64,000 bases of DNA from an uncultured Slackia sp. (GCF_934630525.1 NZ_CAKTVX010000003.1:62001-126000); one strand, 5' to 3'. Numbered from the stretch's first letter, positions 7,791 through 17,490 are shown. Notes: a model not told the origin generated them from the letters alone. Numbers and translations: made by a program.

Positions 7791-8762
7791 TTGGAAGCGG
7801 CGTTTTCTACCTACACCATTATCATTATGTTTACATGCGCGGTCGCTTCAACGGCGGCTGCCGGCTCCTATGTCATAACGCGCAACCGCATGTTCATGTA
7901 TGTGGCCATCGCGTTTTTCCTTTACTTCTTCGATCTGTCGTTCATCTTTCAAGCCGAATATCTCAATCATGGCAGCGCCATAACCCTCAACGCGCTCTAC
8001 GAGATTCAAAGCCCTTACATTAAAGCCATCTTGGCCTGCGGAATTCTGGAATCGCTCTGGCTCGCAATTTGCATGTACATGGGCAAGACGGGGCTCTTGC
8101 TCCAAGTGCTTCCAGGAGCAGTCTTCATTGCGCTTGACTTCCTCATCGCATGTATACTTCCCGATGGCCCCATTAAGCAATGGCTGTTCTATTCAATGCG
8201 CGAAGCGTTCCTCATCTGGTGCTTGGCCTATTTAACATGGCTCGCCAAATCGAAAAACACTTCCCACGCCACACGAGCGCTCGTGAAGCGCCAAAAACCC
8301 GTGATCTTGGCGTCGGCAGTGCTTATTTGCTGCATCATTATCGAAAACTCCCTGGTAATTTTGCTATGGCACCCTTCTCAGGAAATGATGGAAACGCTGC
8401 TTCCAATTTTTATCTCTGAACGGAATTTCTCGGAAAATATTCTTGTCATCTTGCTAGCAACAATGACCGTTCGCCACACCATGGAGCTCTTCCGCCTACG
8501 GCACGACGCTCCCCCTATTCCGAAAGCAAGCGACCAAGAGCGTTACGTGACCGCTAATTTTGCCTTGTACTGCGATAGACACGCCCTCACCACGCGCGAA
8601 CAAGATATCCTGCGCGCGATAATCGACGGCAAAGACAACCAAAACATCGCCAGCGAAATGCACCTTGCACTCGGCACGGTGAAGAGTCACACGCATAATA
8701 TCTTCAAGAAAACGGGCACGAAAACCCGCCAAGAACTCCTTCAACAATTCTGGAGAAGTTAG
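7791..8762 (+). CDS. Membrane-anchored LuxR-type regulator
   Basis: The protein is about 323 residues, with six or seven hydrophobic helices over residues 5-230 followed by a LuxR/GerE DNA-binding domain at the C-terminus (LTTREQDILRAIIDGKDNQN, then IASEMHLALGTVKSHTHNIF). Such integral-membrane LuxR proteins are abundant in Eggerthellaceae and usually sit beside the enzyme they control. A TTG start at 7791 is chosen because AGAAGGGG lies 6 bases upstream; TTG 7734 and ATG 7740 lack a ribosome binding site. It is divergent from the carbamoyl-phosphate genes and is their likely regulator. The signal sensed is unknown. Confidence 0.85.
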   Translation: MEAAFSTYTIIIMFTCAVASTAAAGSYVITRNRMFMYVAIAFFLYFFDLSFIFQAEYLNHGSAITLNALYEIQSPYIKAILACGILESLWLAICMYMGKTGLLLQVLPGAVFIALDFLIACILPDGPIKQWLFYSMREAFLIWCLAYLTWLAKSKNTSHATRALVKRQKPVILASAVLICCIIIENSLVILLWHPSQEMMETLLPIFISERNFSENILVILLATMTVRHTMELFRLRHDAPPIPKASDQERYVTANFALYCDRHALTTREQDILRAIIDGKDNQNIASEMHLALGTVKSHTHNIFKKTGTKTRQELLQQFWRS

Positions 8763-8784
8763 GCTCAGACACAATGCCCTGCTC

Positions 8785-9363
8785 CTACGCCTCGAGGATC
8801 GCACGCACCTTTTCAGGGTCGACCTCGGACAGGCGCAGCAGCGGCGCAGGCTCAGCTTCAACGTCGCCGATATGCTTCTCCCACAGGTGCACGTCGTGCC
8901 ACGCTCCCAGCTTCCAGCTTGCCGCGCGCAGCGTGCCCACCAGCTCGAAGCCCATTTTCTCGTGCAAATGGTCGCTTTTCTCGTTCGGGCACACGACCTT
9001 GCCCACGACCGTGCGCACGCCCTGCAGCGCGAGCAGGTCGAACAGCTTGCCGTAAACCGCGCGACCGAGCCCGCGCCCGCGATGGTCGGTCGAGAAATAC
9101 ACCGAAAGCTCCGCCGACCACGCATACGCCGCGCGACTGAACAGACGGCTGCCATAGGCATAGCCCACCGGGCGCCCATCTTCCTCGCACACAATGTAGG
9201 GATACGCGCCGTCGCGGTCGACGATGCGCTGGCGGAATTCGCCGAGCGCGGGCACCTGCGTCTCGTTGGTGACCGTGGTGGCGATATACGGCTCGTAGAT
9301 TTTCAGCAAAGCCTCGGCATCGTCGGGCGTAGCAAGGCGGAATGTATGCACGAGTTCGTTCAT
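8785..9363 (-). CDS. GNAT acetyltransferase, phosphinothricin-acetyltransferase-like (copy 1)
   Basis: The 192-residue protein belongs to the Gcn5-related N-acetyltransferase fold. The acetyl-CoA loop (HRGRGLGRAVYGKLFDLL, residues 95-112) follows a beta strand ELSVYFST. The N-terminal RLATPDDAEALLKIYEPY and central FRQRIVD...YPYIVCEEDG pattern matches the PAT/Bar and methionine-sulfoximine acetyltransferase group. It converges with the LuxR gene. The ATG at 9363 is used, with a modest ribosome binding site (GAAAG). A same-length paralogue lies at 17737-18315. The acceptor substrate is unknown. Confidence 0.85.
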   Translation of the reverse strand: MNELVHTFRLATPDDAEALLKIYEPYIATTVTNETQVPALGEFRQRIVDRDGAYPYIVCEEDGRPVGYAYGSRLFSRAAYAWSAELSVYFSTDHRGRGLGRAVYGKLFDLLALQGVRTVVGKVVCPNEKSDHLHEKMGFELVGTLRAASWKLGAWHDVHLWEKHIGDVEAEPAPLLRLSEVDPEKVRAILEA

Positions 9364-9495
9364 TTTACGGCTTTCTATGCAAGTTTCAGCATATTTATGC
9401 ATTCCTGAAACTGTACTGCGTTACAGCCACGTTAACAAGGGGCAAAAGCCCGCATCTGGGAAAACAACGCATTACGTGCGGAAAGGCACGCCGCC

Positions 9496-10275
9496 CTAAA
9501 GAAGCTCGCTGCCGTACAGCGGCGCGAGCACCGACTCGCGCTTTTCCTCGAAAAGCTCCGCGCAGCCGCCCTGCCACACCACGCGTCCCGCATCCATGCA
9601 TACCACGCTATCGGCGATGCGGCGCGCCTGCGCCAAGTTGTGCGTCACCACAACCACCGCGCAGCACTTCTTCAACTCGCCAATCGCCGCCTCAACCGTG
9701 GCCGAGCTCGCCACGTCAAGAGCCGAGCACGGCTCATCGAGCAGCAGCACGTCGGGCTCGAGCGCCAACGCGCGCGCGATACACAAACGCTGCTGCTGGC
9801 CGCCCGAAAGCTCGAGCGCGCTGCGGCGCACGTCGCCATCGATTTCGCCAAGCAGACCCACCATATCCAAATACGTCTCGGCGGCCTCGCGCAGGCGCCG
9901 ACGGTTCCTCACTCCACGAAACCGCAGGCCATAGGCAATATTCCGCTCAATCGAAAACGGAAACGGCGTGGGCTGCTGCATCACGAGCCCCACGCGGGCG
10001 CGCAGCTCGTCGGCGCTCAAATGTGCCGTTTGCTCGCCGCGTAAAAGCACATCGCCACGCCATCGCGCCCCGGGCACGTCTTCGATCGTGCGGTTCAAGC
10101 ACGCGAGCAGCGTCGACTTTCCGCACCCCGACGGCCCGATAACCGCCGTGACGCTGCCCAGCTGCGCCTCGAACGCCACATCGCGCAGCACCTGGCGCTC
10201 GCCGTAAAACGCATTCATTTCCGCAACGCGCAGCGCGGGTTCGAGCTGCGCTGCGGCTCCTAAGATTTCATCCAT
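9496..10275 (-). CDS. pstB: Phosphate ABC transporter ATP-binding protein
   Basis: The 259-residue ATPase energises phosphate import. Walker A GPSGCGKST is near residue 40, the Q-loop VMQQPTPFPFSI carries the PstB-type PFP signature, the ABC signature is LSGGQQQRLCIARAL, Walker B LLLDEPCSALD, and the switch VVVVTHN. Length is typical. The start at 10275 has AAGGA 8 bases upstream and lies 16 bases inside the end of the fused permease gene, so the two are coupled. It is the last gene of the pst operon; no phoU follows in the window. Confidence 0.92.
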   Translation of the reverse strand: MDEILGAAAQLEPALRVAEMNAFYGERQVLRDVAFEAQLGSVTAVIGPSGCGKSTLLACLNRTIEDVPGARWRGDVLLRGEQTAHLSADELRARVGLVMQQPTPFPFSIERNIAYGLRFRGVRNRRRLREAAETYLDMVGLLGEIDGDVRRSALELSGGQQQRLCIARALALEPDVLLLDEPCSALDVASSATVEAAIGELKKCCAVVVVTHNLAQARRIADSVVCMDAGRVVWQGGCAELFEEKRESVLAPLYGSELL

Positions 10276-12041
10276 CGCTTTTTCCTTATATACGCATAGA
10301 GCGAAACGGCCAGGTTGCACACGAGCACGAGCGCCATGAGCACAAACGCCGTGGCGTACACCTGCGGAATAGTCGTGCCCTGGGCGAGCATGAGGTACAA
10401 ATGCAGCGGCAGCGCCATGGCCGGCGAGAACACGTCGGTCGGAAGCGGTGCAAACGCCACGCCGCCCGTGAAAATGAGCGGGGCCGCCGCGCCCAGCGCA
10501 TACAGCGCGCCCAGCACAATGGCGCCGAGCACCTCGCCGCGGCAGTACGGCGCCACAAGCGTGCGCAACACGTAGCTTTTCGAGCAGCCGAGCGAAGCCG
10601 CCTGCGCAAGCAGGGCTCGGGGCACTTCGCGAAACGCTTTCTCGACGCGCACCTCGATGAATGGCACGATCATAATCGCCAGCGCCACGCCGCCCGCAAG
10701 CACGCAGCGCCCCAGGCCCGCGTCGCGCACGAGCACCGCGTAGGCGAACAGCCCCAGCACGATGGACGGCGCGCCGGCGATAACCGAAATCACACGCCCG
10801 ACCAGGGCGCTTACGCGGCCGTTTTTGCAGAAGAACACGCGATAGGCCGCCGTGCCCACCGAAAGCGGCACCGCCAGCACCAACGCCACGCCCGTAAACC
10901 ACGCGCTGCCCACAATGGCGGGGAAAATGCCGCCCTCACTGCCGAGCACGGCGCCGCTCGGGCTTTGCGTGATGAATTCCCAGGAAATGCAGCCCGCGCC
11001 CAGCACGAACACATAGCCGAACAGAAACGCGATCACGGCACACACGAGCCCCATGCTCGCCCACGCCCACGCGCGCACGCACACGGCACCCGCGCGGCCG
11101 AGCGCCCACATGCCTACGCGACGGCGCGACACATGCTGCGAAAGCGCCTTCTGCACGCCCGCAGCCGCGAGGTCGATCGCAAGCACGAGCGCAAGCAGCA
11201 CGAATCCCGCGGCGAACAGCGCATGCATGTGCGTGCTGCCCGCTTCCGCCGTGCCCATTTCGAGCGCAATGAGCGACGCGATGGTCTCGCTTTTGCCCAG
11301 CAGCTGCGGGAACAAATTCGCGTTGCCCACGACCATCATCACGGCCATGGTCTCGCCCATCGCGCGCGCGAACGCCGTCATGACGCACGGCCACAAATTC
11401 CCGAACGACGCCGGCAGCACCACACCGTACACGCCGCACCATTTCGGTACGCCGAGCGCGCGCGACGCGCCCAGGTAGCGCGCCTTCGACGCGAGCATCG
11501 ATTCGGTCATCGACGACACCATGAATGGCAGCACCATAATCGCAAGCACGATGGAAGCCGCCAGAACGCAGTTGCCCGAAGGCACACCCGCGGAAATGAA
11601 CGCCTTCGACACCACCTCGAGGCCCACGAAGCCGAACACGACCGACGGAATGCCCGCGAGCAGGTCGATCGCCGAGCGGAGCGCCCCGCGCACGGCGGCA
11701 TTGGCCGCGCACGACAGAAACAGCGCCGAGCCGAGCGACACCACGAACGCCATCGCGAGCGCCAGCGCAGAGACCACCATGGTCGCAGCGATGAAGTTCG
11801 CGATACCGTACGACGCGCCGAAGCCGAAATCGATGGGCATCCATTCCTGGCCCAGCAAGAACTCGCGCAGTCCCACTTCTGAAACAACGGGCGCGGCCTG
11901 CACCGCGACCGTCGCGATAACGGCAACGAGCGCCGCCACGGCCAACGCCGCGAGCGCGCCCGAAAACGCGTGTGCAAAGCGGTCCGCCCGCATATGAAGC
12001 GAGCGGACCTTCGGCAAACCGGTATGTAGCTGCAGCGACAT
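10260..12041 (-). CDS. pstCA: Fused phosphate permease PstC-PstA
   Basis: The 593-residue polypeptide contains two complete phosphate permease units that are normally separate proteins. Residues about 1-300 match PstC (GIPSVVFGFVGLEVV, then the EAA loop SKARYLGASRALG...MGETMAVMMVVG). Residues about 310-593 match PstA (GAPSIVLGLFAYAVL, EAA loop PRALLAQAASLGCSKSYV, LPLHLYLM). The linker is an ordinary hydrophilic loop and there is no internal stop or frameshift. It overlaps pstS by one base (TAATG) and pstB by 16 bases, so stoichiometry is set by coupling. One fused chain would supply both membrane halves of the transporter. Confidence 0.92.
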   Translation of the reverse strand: MSLQLHTGLPKVRSLHMRADRFAHAFSGALAALAVAALVAVIATVAVQAAPVVSEVGLREFLLGQEWMPIDFGFGASYGIANFIAATMVVSALALAMAFVVSLGSALFLSCAANAAVRGALRSAIDLLAGIPSVVFGFVGLEVVSKAFISAGVPSGNCVLAASIVLAIMVLPFMVSSMTESMLASKARYLGASRALGVPKWCGVYGVVLPASFGNLWPCVMTAFARAMGETMAVMMVVGNANLFPQLLGKSETIASLIALEMGTAEAGSTHMHALFAAGFVLLALVLAIDLAAAGVQKALSQHVSRRRVGMWALGRAGAVCVRAWAWASMGLVCAVIAFLFGYVFVLGAGCISWEFITQSPSGAVLGSEGGIFPAIVGSAWFTGVALVLAVPLSVGTAAYRVFFCKNGRVSALVGRVISVIAGAPSIVLGLFAYAVLVRDAGLGRCVLAGGVALAIMIVPFIEVRVEKAFREVPRALLAQAASLGCSKSYVLRTLVAPYCRGEVLGAIVLGALYALGAAAPLIFTGGVAFAPLPTDVFSPAMALPLHLYLMLAQGTTIPQVYATAFVLMALVLVCNLAVSLYAYIRKKRWMKS

Positions 12042-13000
12042 TACTTCGTGCTGAACGAGGGAATGTAGCCGTTGGAAGTGATGGCCTTGATGCCGGCGTC
12101 AGAGAAGATGTAGTCGATGAACGCCTGCTGCGCCACGGTGGGCTCGCCCACGCCAACGAACATCACGGGGCGCTGAATCTTGTAGTCGCCCGAAACGATG
12201 TTCGCCTCGGTGGCCTCAACGCCGTCGACTTTCATGGCGACAAGCTTGGTGCCGTTGGCGTTCGCCTTGTTGTAGGCGCCGAAGCCAGCGTAGCCAATGG
12301 CCCACTTGTTGTTAGCGATGTTGGTGGCAAGCTCGGTCATGGAGGCGGACTGGGTGGCCGAATCGGTCACCTTGGAATCGCCCATGACATTCTTCTGGAA
12401 CACCTCGTAAGCGCCACCGGAAAGGTCGCGGATGTAAACCTGAATGGGTTCGGCCGGCAGCGAAGCGTCGACCTGGTCCCACGTGGTGATTTCGCCGGCG
12501 AAGATCTGGCGAATGGTATCGGTGGACATATCATCGACCACGCCCACGATGGGGTTTTCGGCGTTCACAGACACCGTGAGGGCATCTTTGGCGACCTCAT
12601 ACTCGCGATAGTCGCCGAGGGCTTCCTTCTCGGAATCTTTCAGCGTGCGAGCCACCATGCCGAAATCGCAGGTGCCTTCCTCAAGAGCGCTCACGCCAAC
12701 ACCCGAACCGCCGGGGGCGACGTAGATGGAAATATTGCTCTCGGGAAGCTCGGAATTGACCTTATCCCAGGTCACGTATTCGTCGGTGAACGACGAAGCG
12801 AGGCTCGAGATAATGGGATACAGCGACGTGGAGCCGCAGAACATGACGGTCGACTTGAACTCGCCCGTTGCGGGAACATCGGTGTCGCTCGACGACGAAT
12901 TCGACGAGCAGCCCGCGAGCAGGCCGCACGCCAGCGCGCCCGCCAGCGCCACAACGCAGACAACGCGTCCGAAGCGCTTAATAATGGTGGTTTTCTTCAT
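12041..13000 (-). CDS. pstS: Phosphate-binding lipoprotein
   Basis: The 319-residue extracytoplasmic binding protein has a basic start (MKKTTIIKRFGR), a hydrophobic segment and a lipobox ending LLAGC, placing Cys about residue 31 as the lipidated residue. The PBP-like phosphate-binding elements are GSTSLYPIISSLASSF, GGSGVGVSALEEG and RDLSGGAYEVF. It heads the pst operon. The start at 13000 is preceded by GAGGAAGGG somewhat far upstream. PstS delivers phosphate to the fused PstCA/PstB. Ordinary length; nothing missing. Confidence 0.92.
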   Translation of the reverse strand: MKKTTIIKRFGRVVCVVALAGALACGLLAGCSSNSSSSDTDVPATGEFKSTVMFCGSTSLYPIISSLASSFTDEYVTWDKVNSELPESNISIYVAPGGSGVGVSALEEGTCDFGMVARTLKDSEKEALGDYREYEVAKDALTVSVNAENPIVGVVDDMSTDTIRQIFAGEITTWDQVDASLPAEPIQVYIRDLSGGAYEVFQKNVMGDSKVTDSATQSASMTELATNIANNKWAIGYAGFGAYNKANANGTKLVAMKVDGVEATEANIVSGDYKIQRPVMFVGVGEPTVAQQAFIDYIFSDAGIKAITSNGYIPSFSTK

Positions 13001-13457
13001 ATGGTTTGAGCCCTTCCTCTCGCTGCATCGACACAGCAGCGATGCCGGCACGCCCGCATTCAAGCGCAAACGCACCACAAAGCACGCCAAAACAGACCCA
13101 CGCACGCACGAGGGTACAGTTCACCTATGTCAAATGCAGAATGGCGCGGCGCATGCCGCAATACAGAAAGCGGAGCTATGCGAAACGGTGCAGAATTCCA
13201 TTTCGGCGCTCGCTGCGACCATAGTATCCCGCGCAAAAAATAAGTCAAATGCTATTTTTGGCGAACGGCCGAATTCGCAGCGCAGATTGGGCGGGTTCGC
13301 CTCGTTCATCAAAAACTGGCGATGCCTTTATGCATGTCAACCGAATGGTTGCAGTTCACGGCACCCGTACAAGCGGTGCGCGGCCCGGTGATAGGATGCA
13401 TTTCGTCGAAATACCGAGAGTGCCGCTTGCGCACCTCCGCGCCCCGAAGGAGCCCTC
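13001..13457. promoter_or_regulatory. pst promoter region with a possible PHO-box-like site
   Basis: This 457-base gap lies between divergent pstS and the trigger-factor-like gene. GTTCACCTATG at 13119-13129 resembles one 11-base unit of the actinobacterial PHO box, and it abuts a TTGACA on the minus strand (13133-13128) that could be the pst -35. No convincing -10 is seen. No gene is supported. Confidence 0.3.
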
Positions 13458-14261
13458 ATGGATATCAAAGTGATAGACGAAAACCGCTCGCCCATCGAGT
13501 GCGTGGTGTCGCTTTCCGCCGAAGAAACCGCAGTGCTCGCACGTGGCGCATGGATTCGCATGGCGCGCCTGCTGAAGACCGACGATGCGCACGTGCGCGA
13601 AAAGGTCGACGCCATGTTCACCCGCCGCGAGAAGGCGCAGGCCGTGGCCGGCATCGTTATGGCGAACGCCGCGCACCAGGCCTTCGATACGCTGGGCGTG
13701 ACGTTTCTGCTCACGCCGCAATTCGTGGTGCCCGACGAGTGGGATGAGGAGCAGGCCATCACATTCACGACGCGCGCCTTCCCCGTGCCCGACATGGAGC
13801 TCGATCTGGAATCGCCCATCGCAGCGGGCGAAGGCGAAACTGCCGAAGACGCCGTGCGCCGCGCACTTCGCCAGCGCCTGCACGGCACCATGCCTCAGGC
13901 TTTGCTCGACGAGGCGACAAAGGAGCGCCGCGAGGAATTCCGCGGCGAGCTTGCGAGCAAGGGCCAAACCTATCGCGAGTATCGCATCGAACATGGCGTG
14001 AAGCCGGCCGAGGTTGAAGAACGCCTCGAGGCCGAGGCGCGCGAGGCGCTTGAAGAAGACATCGCGCTTGACCTTGTGTTCATGAGCAAGGAGCTCGAGG
14101 CGACCGAAGACGACGAATTCGCGGCCCTTTCCCGCCTGAAGCCCGGCAGCGAAATAGAGCTGAAGCGTGAGTTTTTGGAAACGGGCCACGCGTGCCTGCT
14201 TCGCCAAGAAGCCCGCCGAGGCGCCGCCGTGCGCTGGGCCGTCGAAAACCTGGTGCAGTAA
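13458..14261 (+). CDS. Trigger-factor-like protein lacking the PPIase domain
   Basis: The 267-residue acidic protein has a central alpha-helical region (RREEFRGELASKGQTYREY, then RIEHGVKPAEVEERLEAEAR and ALEEDIALDLVFMSKELE) that resembles the C-terminal chaperone arm of trigger factor. The preceding stretch (ITFTTRAFPVPDMELDLESP) resembles the strand leading into the FKBP domain. A full trigger factor has about 430 residues with a ribosome-binding FRK loop and an FKBP-type isomerase; neither is evident. It may be a free-standing chaperone module. The start has AAGGAG upstream. It is monocistronic and ends at a convergent terminator. Confidence 0.6.
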   Translation: MDIKVIDENRSPIECVVSLSAEETAVLARGAWIRMARLLKTDDAHVREKVDAMFTRREKAQAVAGIVMANAAHQAFDTLGVTFLLTPQFVVPDEWDEEQAITFTTRAFPVPDMELDLESPIAAGEGETAEDAVRRALRQRLHGTMPQALLDEATKERREEFRGELASKGQTYREYRIEHGVKPAEVEERLEAEAREALEEDIALDLVFMSKELEATEDDEFAALSRLKPGSEIELKREFLETGHACLLRQEARRGAAVRWAVENLVQ

Positions 14262-14273
14262 ATCGAGCGCCGA

Positions 14274-14303
14274 AACCTGCTAAATGCTCGTAGCGTTTAG
14301 CAC
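14274..14303. repeat. Short hairpin repeat, copy a
   Basis: CTGCTAAATGCT, loop CGT, AGCGTTTAGCA. One outer arm is degraded. Member of the fixed-apex family described in the findings. Confidence 0.7.
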
Positions 14304-14306
14304 ATT

Positions 14307-14376
14307 CAGGAAACGTAAAACTGGCCCCGCATGATGCGGGGCCAGTTCCTTGTTGCGTCTCTATATGACCCAATCG
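14307..14376. repeat. 70-base terminator unit, left copy (hairpin 14320-14346)
   Basis: The unit contains a hairpin with 13-base perfect arms (ACTGGCCCCGCAT / ATGCGGGGCCAGT) followed by TTCCTTGTT, serving convergent genes. About 85% of its bases recur, in the same orientation, at 17620-17689 on the other side of the surface-protein gene. Confidence 0.75.
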
Positions 14377-14382
14377 CTCTAA

Positions 14383-14413
14383 AACCTGTAAACGCTACGA
14401 GCATTTACAGGTT
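14383..14413. repeat. Short hairpin repeat, copy b
   Basis: AACCTGTAAACGCT, loop ACG, AGCATTTACAGGTT; 14-base arms with one mismatch. It lies just past the stop of the surface-protein gene. Confidence 0.75.
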
Positions 14414-14429
14414 CAAGTAACACGAAGGC

Positions 14430-17384
14430 TTAGCGGTTGTCCCACCTGCCATCGGCGCCTACGTGGTAGGAGCCGATCCATTGGTCGGTCGCCATCGCGC
14501 CCGAGCCGGTAAGGTAGTAGTCGCCGACCCAGCAATCGCGCTGCATAACGCCAGAGCCGTTGAAGTAGTAATACACGCCATCAATCTGCTGCCAACCAGT
14601 TGCCATCGCGCCAGAGCCCGAGAACCAATACCAAGCTCCTCCGATGCTCTGCCATCCGGTCTGCATGGCGCCGGAGCCGCCGAGATAGTACCACGCGCCG
14701 CCCACAAACTGCCATCCGGTCTGCATGGCGCCGGAGCCCGAGAACAGGTACCACGAACCACCGACTTGCTGCCAGCCCGAAGCCATAACGCCAGAATCGG
14801 CAAACCAATACCACGTGCCACCGATGCTCTGCCACCCGGTCTTCATCGCGCTGCTCGAGAGGTCAAACCAATACCAGGAGCCATCGATAATCGCCCAGCC
14901 AGCCTTGGCATAGCCGTTATCGTCAAAGTAGTAACGAGCACCGTCGATATCCTTCCAACAAGACTTCAAATAAGAGCCGTCGCTGTACTGATACCACCAC
15001 TTACCCGCGCTGCCTTTCCACGTGCCGCTCACGACGGGTTCGGGCTCCGGCACCACGCCTTCAACAATCTCAAATTCAACGGTTTTCGCCCCGTCAAAGA
15101 AATCCCCATTGGGCCAGACACTAATCGTCGCCGTTCCGACATCTCTATTGTTGTCGTAGTACACCTCATAATCCTGGCCTTCGACAAGCGGATTGTCCTG
15201 CCAAGGTACACGCACCTGTACCTTCGGCTCAATCCAGAAACCAGTCCACGCGTATTGCTGTGCGTATCCCGCGACGGTTAGGGTCGTTTCGGCATCGGCC
15301 TTCGCAATCTTCCAGGGCAATTGAAGCTCTGCCGATCCAGCCTTATCCCACATATAGAAATCGGCGTCTTCGCCATCGAAATACACAGTTACCGTATAGT
15401 AGCCCGGTTTTGTCGCTGTCGCATTGCTAAGCTTCACCATCGAAGGGAGGCTCGAAGGGTCGAGGCAGCTCTGCTCTCTGCCGTTATAAACAAGCCCCTG
15501 AGCAACCGTCGGCGCATCTACGACATGTTTCACATAGAGCGTTCGACGAATCTCGCCCGCGTAATTGCCCTTGCCGCGGATGACATATTCCCACTTACCG
15601 AGCGTAGGCTCACCGGGGCAGGCGTTGAAATCGTGCACTCTTTCAAGCGTGTAATCACTGTCTTGAACCAATAGCGCATTGCCAACTATCACATCTACGC
15701 TTGTCGGTATGGTCTCGTCGTCGGTATACAACGACTTCCAGCCCATTATGCGAGCGCCAGAAATATCCGTCGTTCCCCGCTGCGGCGTATAGGTTGCAGC
15801 GACGAATCCAGGAATCTCATTCTGGGCATATGCGTTGCCATCAACCGAGCTCACCCATTTCCCCGTGTAGCCGGCCCCTAAATCGGGCAGTATCTTGCTG
15901 CTGTGGTCTTCCCCTTGGAAAGTGAACGTGCTGCCAACGGCGATTGAACGCAACGCGGTGCACCCATTGAACATGCCTTCCATTCTCGTAAACTGACCCG
16001 TGGCCATGCCAGAAACGTCAACCTTCTCAAGGGAGGTGCAGCCACCGAACATGTATTTCAGACTTTCGACCGCCCAACCACCGCAGTCGACGCCGGACAT
16101 GTCGACGGACTTCAACGACGTGCAGTCGCGAAACATGGATTCATAGGTTCTAACGCTGGATTTGCAATTGCTATTGAACGTAACGGATTCAAGCTGGGGG
16201 CATCCGGAGAACAGAAAGCCCATATCTTGAATCTGCCGGAGCGACAGTCCACTCAAATCTGCGGTTTTCAGCGCGGGCATACCGCCGAAGGCGTTGTTAA
16301 TCGAACCTTTGAAGTTGCATTCTTCCTCAATCGAAATGGCCGTGATTTGATCGTTGTAGGCCGCCCAAGGCCTAGGCCAACTTCTAAGGTAGAAGCCATC
16401 ATCGGGATCATCCGATTCCTTGTACGGCTTGATGCGCAACGTGCCGTTATCGACCTTCCACATGCAGTTGCTTACTACCTGATCGTATGATGCATCCCTG
16501 TCGTAATCGGCGCGGAACAGGCGCCAGCCATCGTCAAGCTTTTCCGCGGTATACGTTGCTGCGGTCCTATCGGGAATTTTATCGTAACCGCTTTGCGGGT
16601 TCGACTTGCGAATATAAAGGCGATTATTCGACGAACTCCGCCATCGGTTCGTGAATCCCTGGTCGGCGGGCAACTTAGGAAATATGATGCAGGTGCTATT
16701 TTCCTCTCCTCCACCGTGGGAGAATCGCTGGCCAAGCGTTATGGAGCTGAGCTTGGTACAGTCCTTGAACATGCCGCTCAAGCCCGAAAGATCAGTAACG
16801 CTCAAGTTGTCGATCGAGGACAAATCGACCTTCTCCAAAGAGGAACATCCCGAAAACAGCTCAGCCATCGAAGTAACGTTCGAAGAATCGAACCCCGTCA
16901 AGTTCACATCAACCAGCGACGAGCAGCCCTTGAACATGCAGTCCATAGTGGTCGCGCCCGAGGAATTGAGCCTGGAGAGGTCTGCGCTTGTCAGATTTAC
17001 CGCGCCGTTGAAAAGGTCGCTCAGCGAGGAACCGGCTTTCACGCCCGGCTCGAATACCACCGACGTGATTTGGTCGATTGCATCGGCCCAGGGCCACGTT
17101 CCAGCAGGCAGCGTGCCCGATACGCCATCGGTTGCACGAACCGTCAAGGCGCCAGAGGCATCGAGCATCCACTCGCAGCCTTCGCCGAAAGAGCAAAACG
17201 ACGCTAAAGCCACGGCTTCGGAATTAGTGCCGTTGTCCGCGGAGTTGACGGACGGTTGCGGCGCTGCATCTTGCGCGTCAAGGCTATCGGCGTACGCCAG
17301 CGTTGGCGCCATTCCGACCGCCAACGTCAGCGACAGCGCGCAACGCAACGCAGCGTTTCCCTTCACCACCCTTTTTCTTTGCAT
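14430..17384 (-). CDS. BspA-type leucine-rich-repeat surface protein with cell-wall-binding repeats
   Basis: The 984-residue secreted protein has a Sec signal (MQRKRVVKGNAALRCALSLT...AYA, cleavage about residue 33). Two blocks of BspA/DUF285 leucine-rich repeats follow, with units such as MFKGCSSLVDVNLTGFDSSN and MFRDCTSLKSVDMSGVDCGG. Next come immunoglobulin-like MBG segments, then about nine choline-binding-type cell-wall repeats (GWQSIGGTWYWF, GSGAMQTGWQ) from about residue 785 to the end. These modules typically mediate host or matrix adhesion and noncovalent wall attachment. The start at 17384 has AAAGGGGAG; an upstream TTG is rejected. The near-identical wall repeats should vary in number by slippage. 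Confidence 0.9.
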   Translation of the reverse strand: MQRKRVVKGNAALRCALSLTLAVGMAPTLAYADSLDAQDAAPQPSVNSADNGTNSEAVALASFCSFGEGCEWMLDASGALTVRATDGVSGTLPAGTWPWADAIDQITSVVFEPGVKAGSSLSDLFNGAVNLTSADLSRLNSSGATTMDCMFKGCSSLVDVNLTGFDSSNVTSMAELFSGCSSLEKVDLSSIDNLSVTDLSGLSGMFKDCTKLSSITLGQRFSHGGGEENSTCIIFPKLPADQGFTNRWRSSSNNRLYIRKSNPQSGYDKIPDRTAATYTAEKLDDGWRLFRADYDRDASYDQVVSNCMWKVDNGTLRIKPYKESDDPDDGFYLRSWPRPWAAYNDQITAISIEEECNFKGSINNAFGGMPALKTADLSGLSLRQIQDMGFLFSGCPQLESVTFNSNCKSSVRTYESMFRDCTSLKSVDMSGVDCGGWAVESLKYMFGGCTSLEKVDVSGMATGQFTRMEGMFNGCTALRSIAVGSTFTFQGEDHSSKILPDLGAGYTGKWVSSVDGNAYAQNEIPGFVAATYTPQRGTTDISGARIMGWKSLYTDDETIPTSVDVIVGNALLVQDSDYTLERVHDFNACPGEPTLGKWEYVIRGKGNYAGEIRRTLYVKHVVDAPTVAQGLVYNGREQSCLDPSSLPSMVKLSNATATKPGYYTVTVYFDGEDADFYMWDKAGSAELQLPWKIAKADAETTLTVAGYAQQYAWTGFWIEPKVQVRVPWQDNPLVEGQDYEVYYDNNRDVGTATISVWPNGDFFDGAKTVEFEIVEGVVPEPEPVVSGTWKGSAGKWWYQYSDGSYLKSCWKDIDGARYYFDDNGYAKAGWAIIDGSWYWFDLSSSAMKTGWQSIGGTWYWFADSGVMASGWQQVGGSWYLFSGSGAMQTGWQFVGGAWYYLGGSGAMQTGWQSIGGAWYWFSGSGAMATGWQQIDGVYYYFNGSGVMQRDCWVGDYYLTGSGAMATDQWIGSYHVGADGRWDNR

Positions 17385-17490
17385 GAGTGCACTCCCCTTT
17401 CCCTTTCGGAACATGCGCAAACAGATGCATCCATAGTCCCTGATAGACTCTCAAAATGCAAGGAAAGTTTGGTAAGCTTCTCGCTCTTCA

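Noticed and set aside
10401..11882. 493-residue Arg/His-rich open frame
   Set aside because: Antisense to the fused pstCA gene, with no motif or ribosome binding site.
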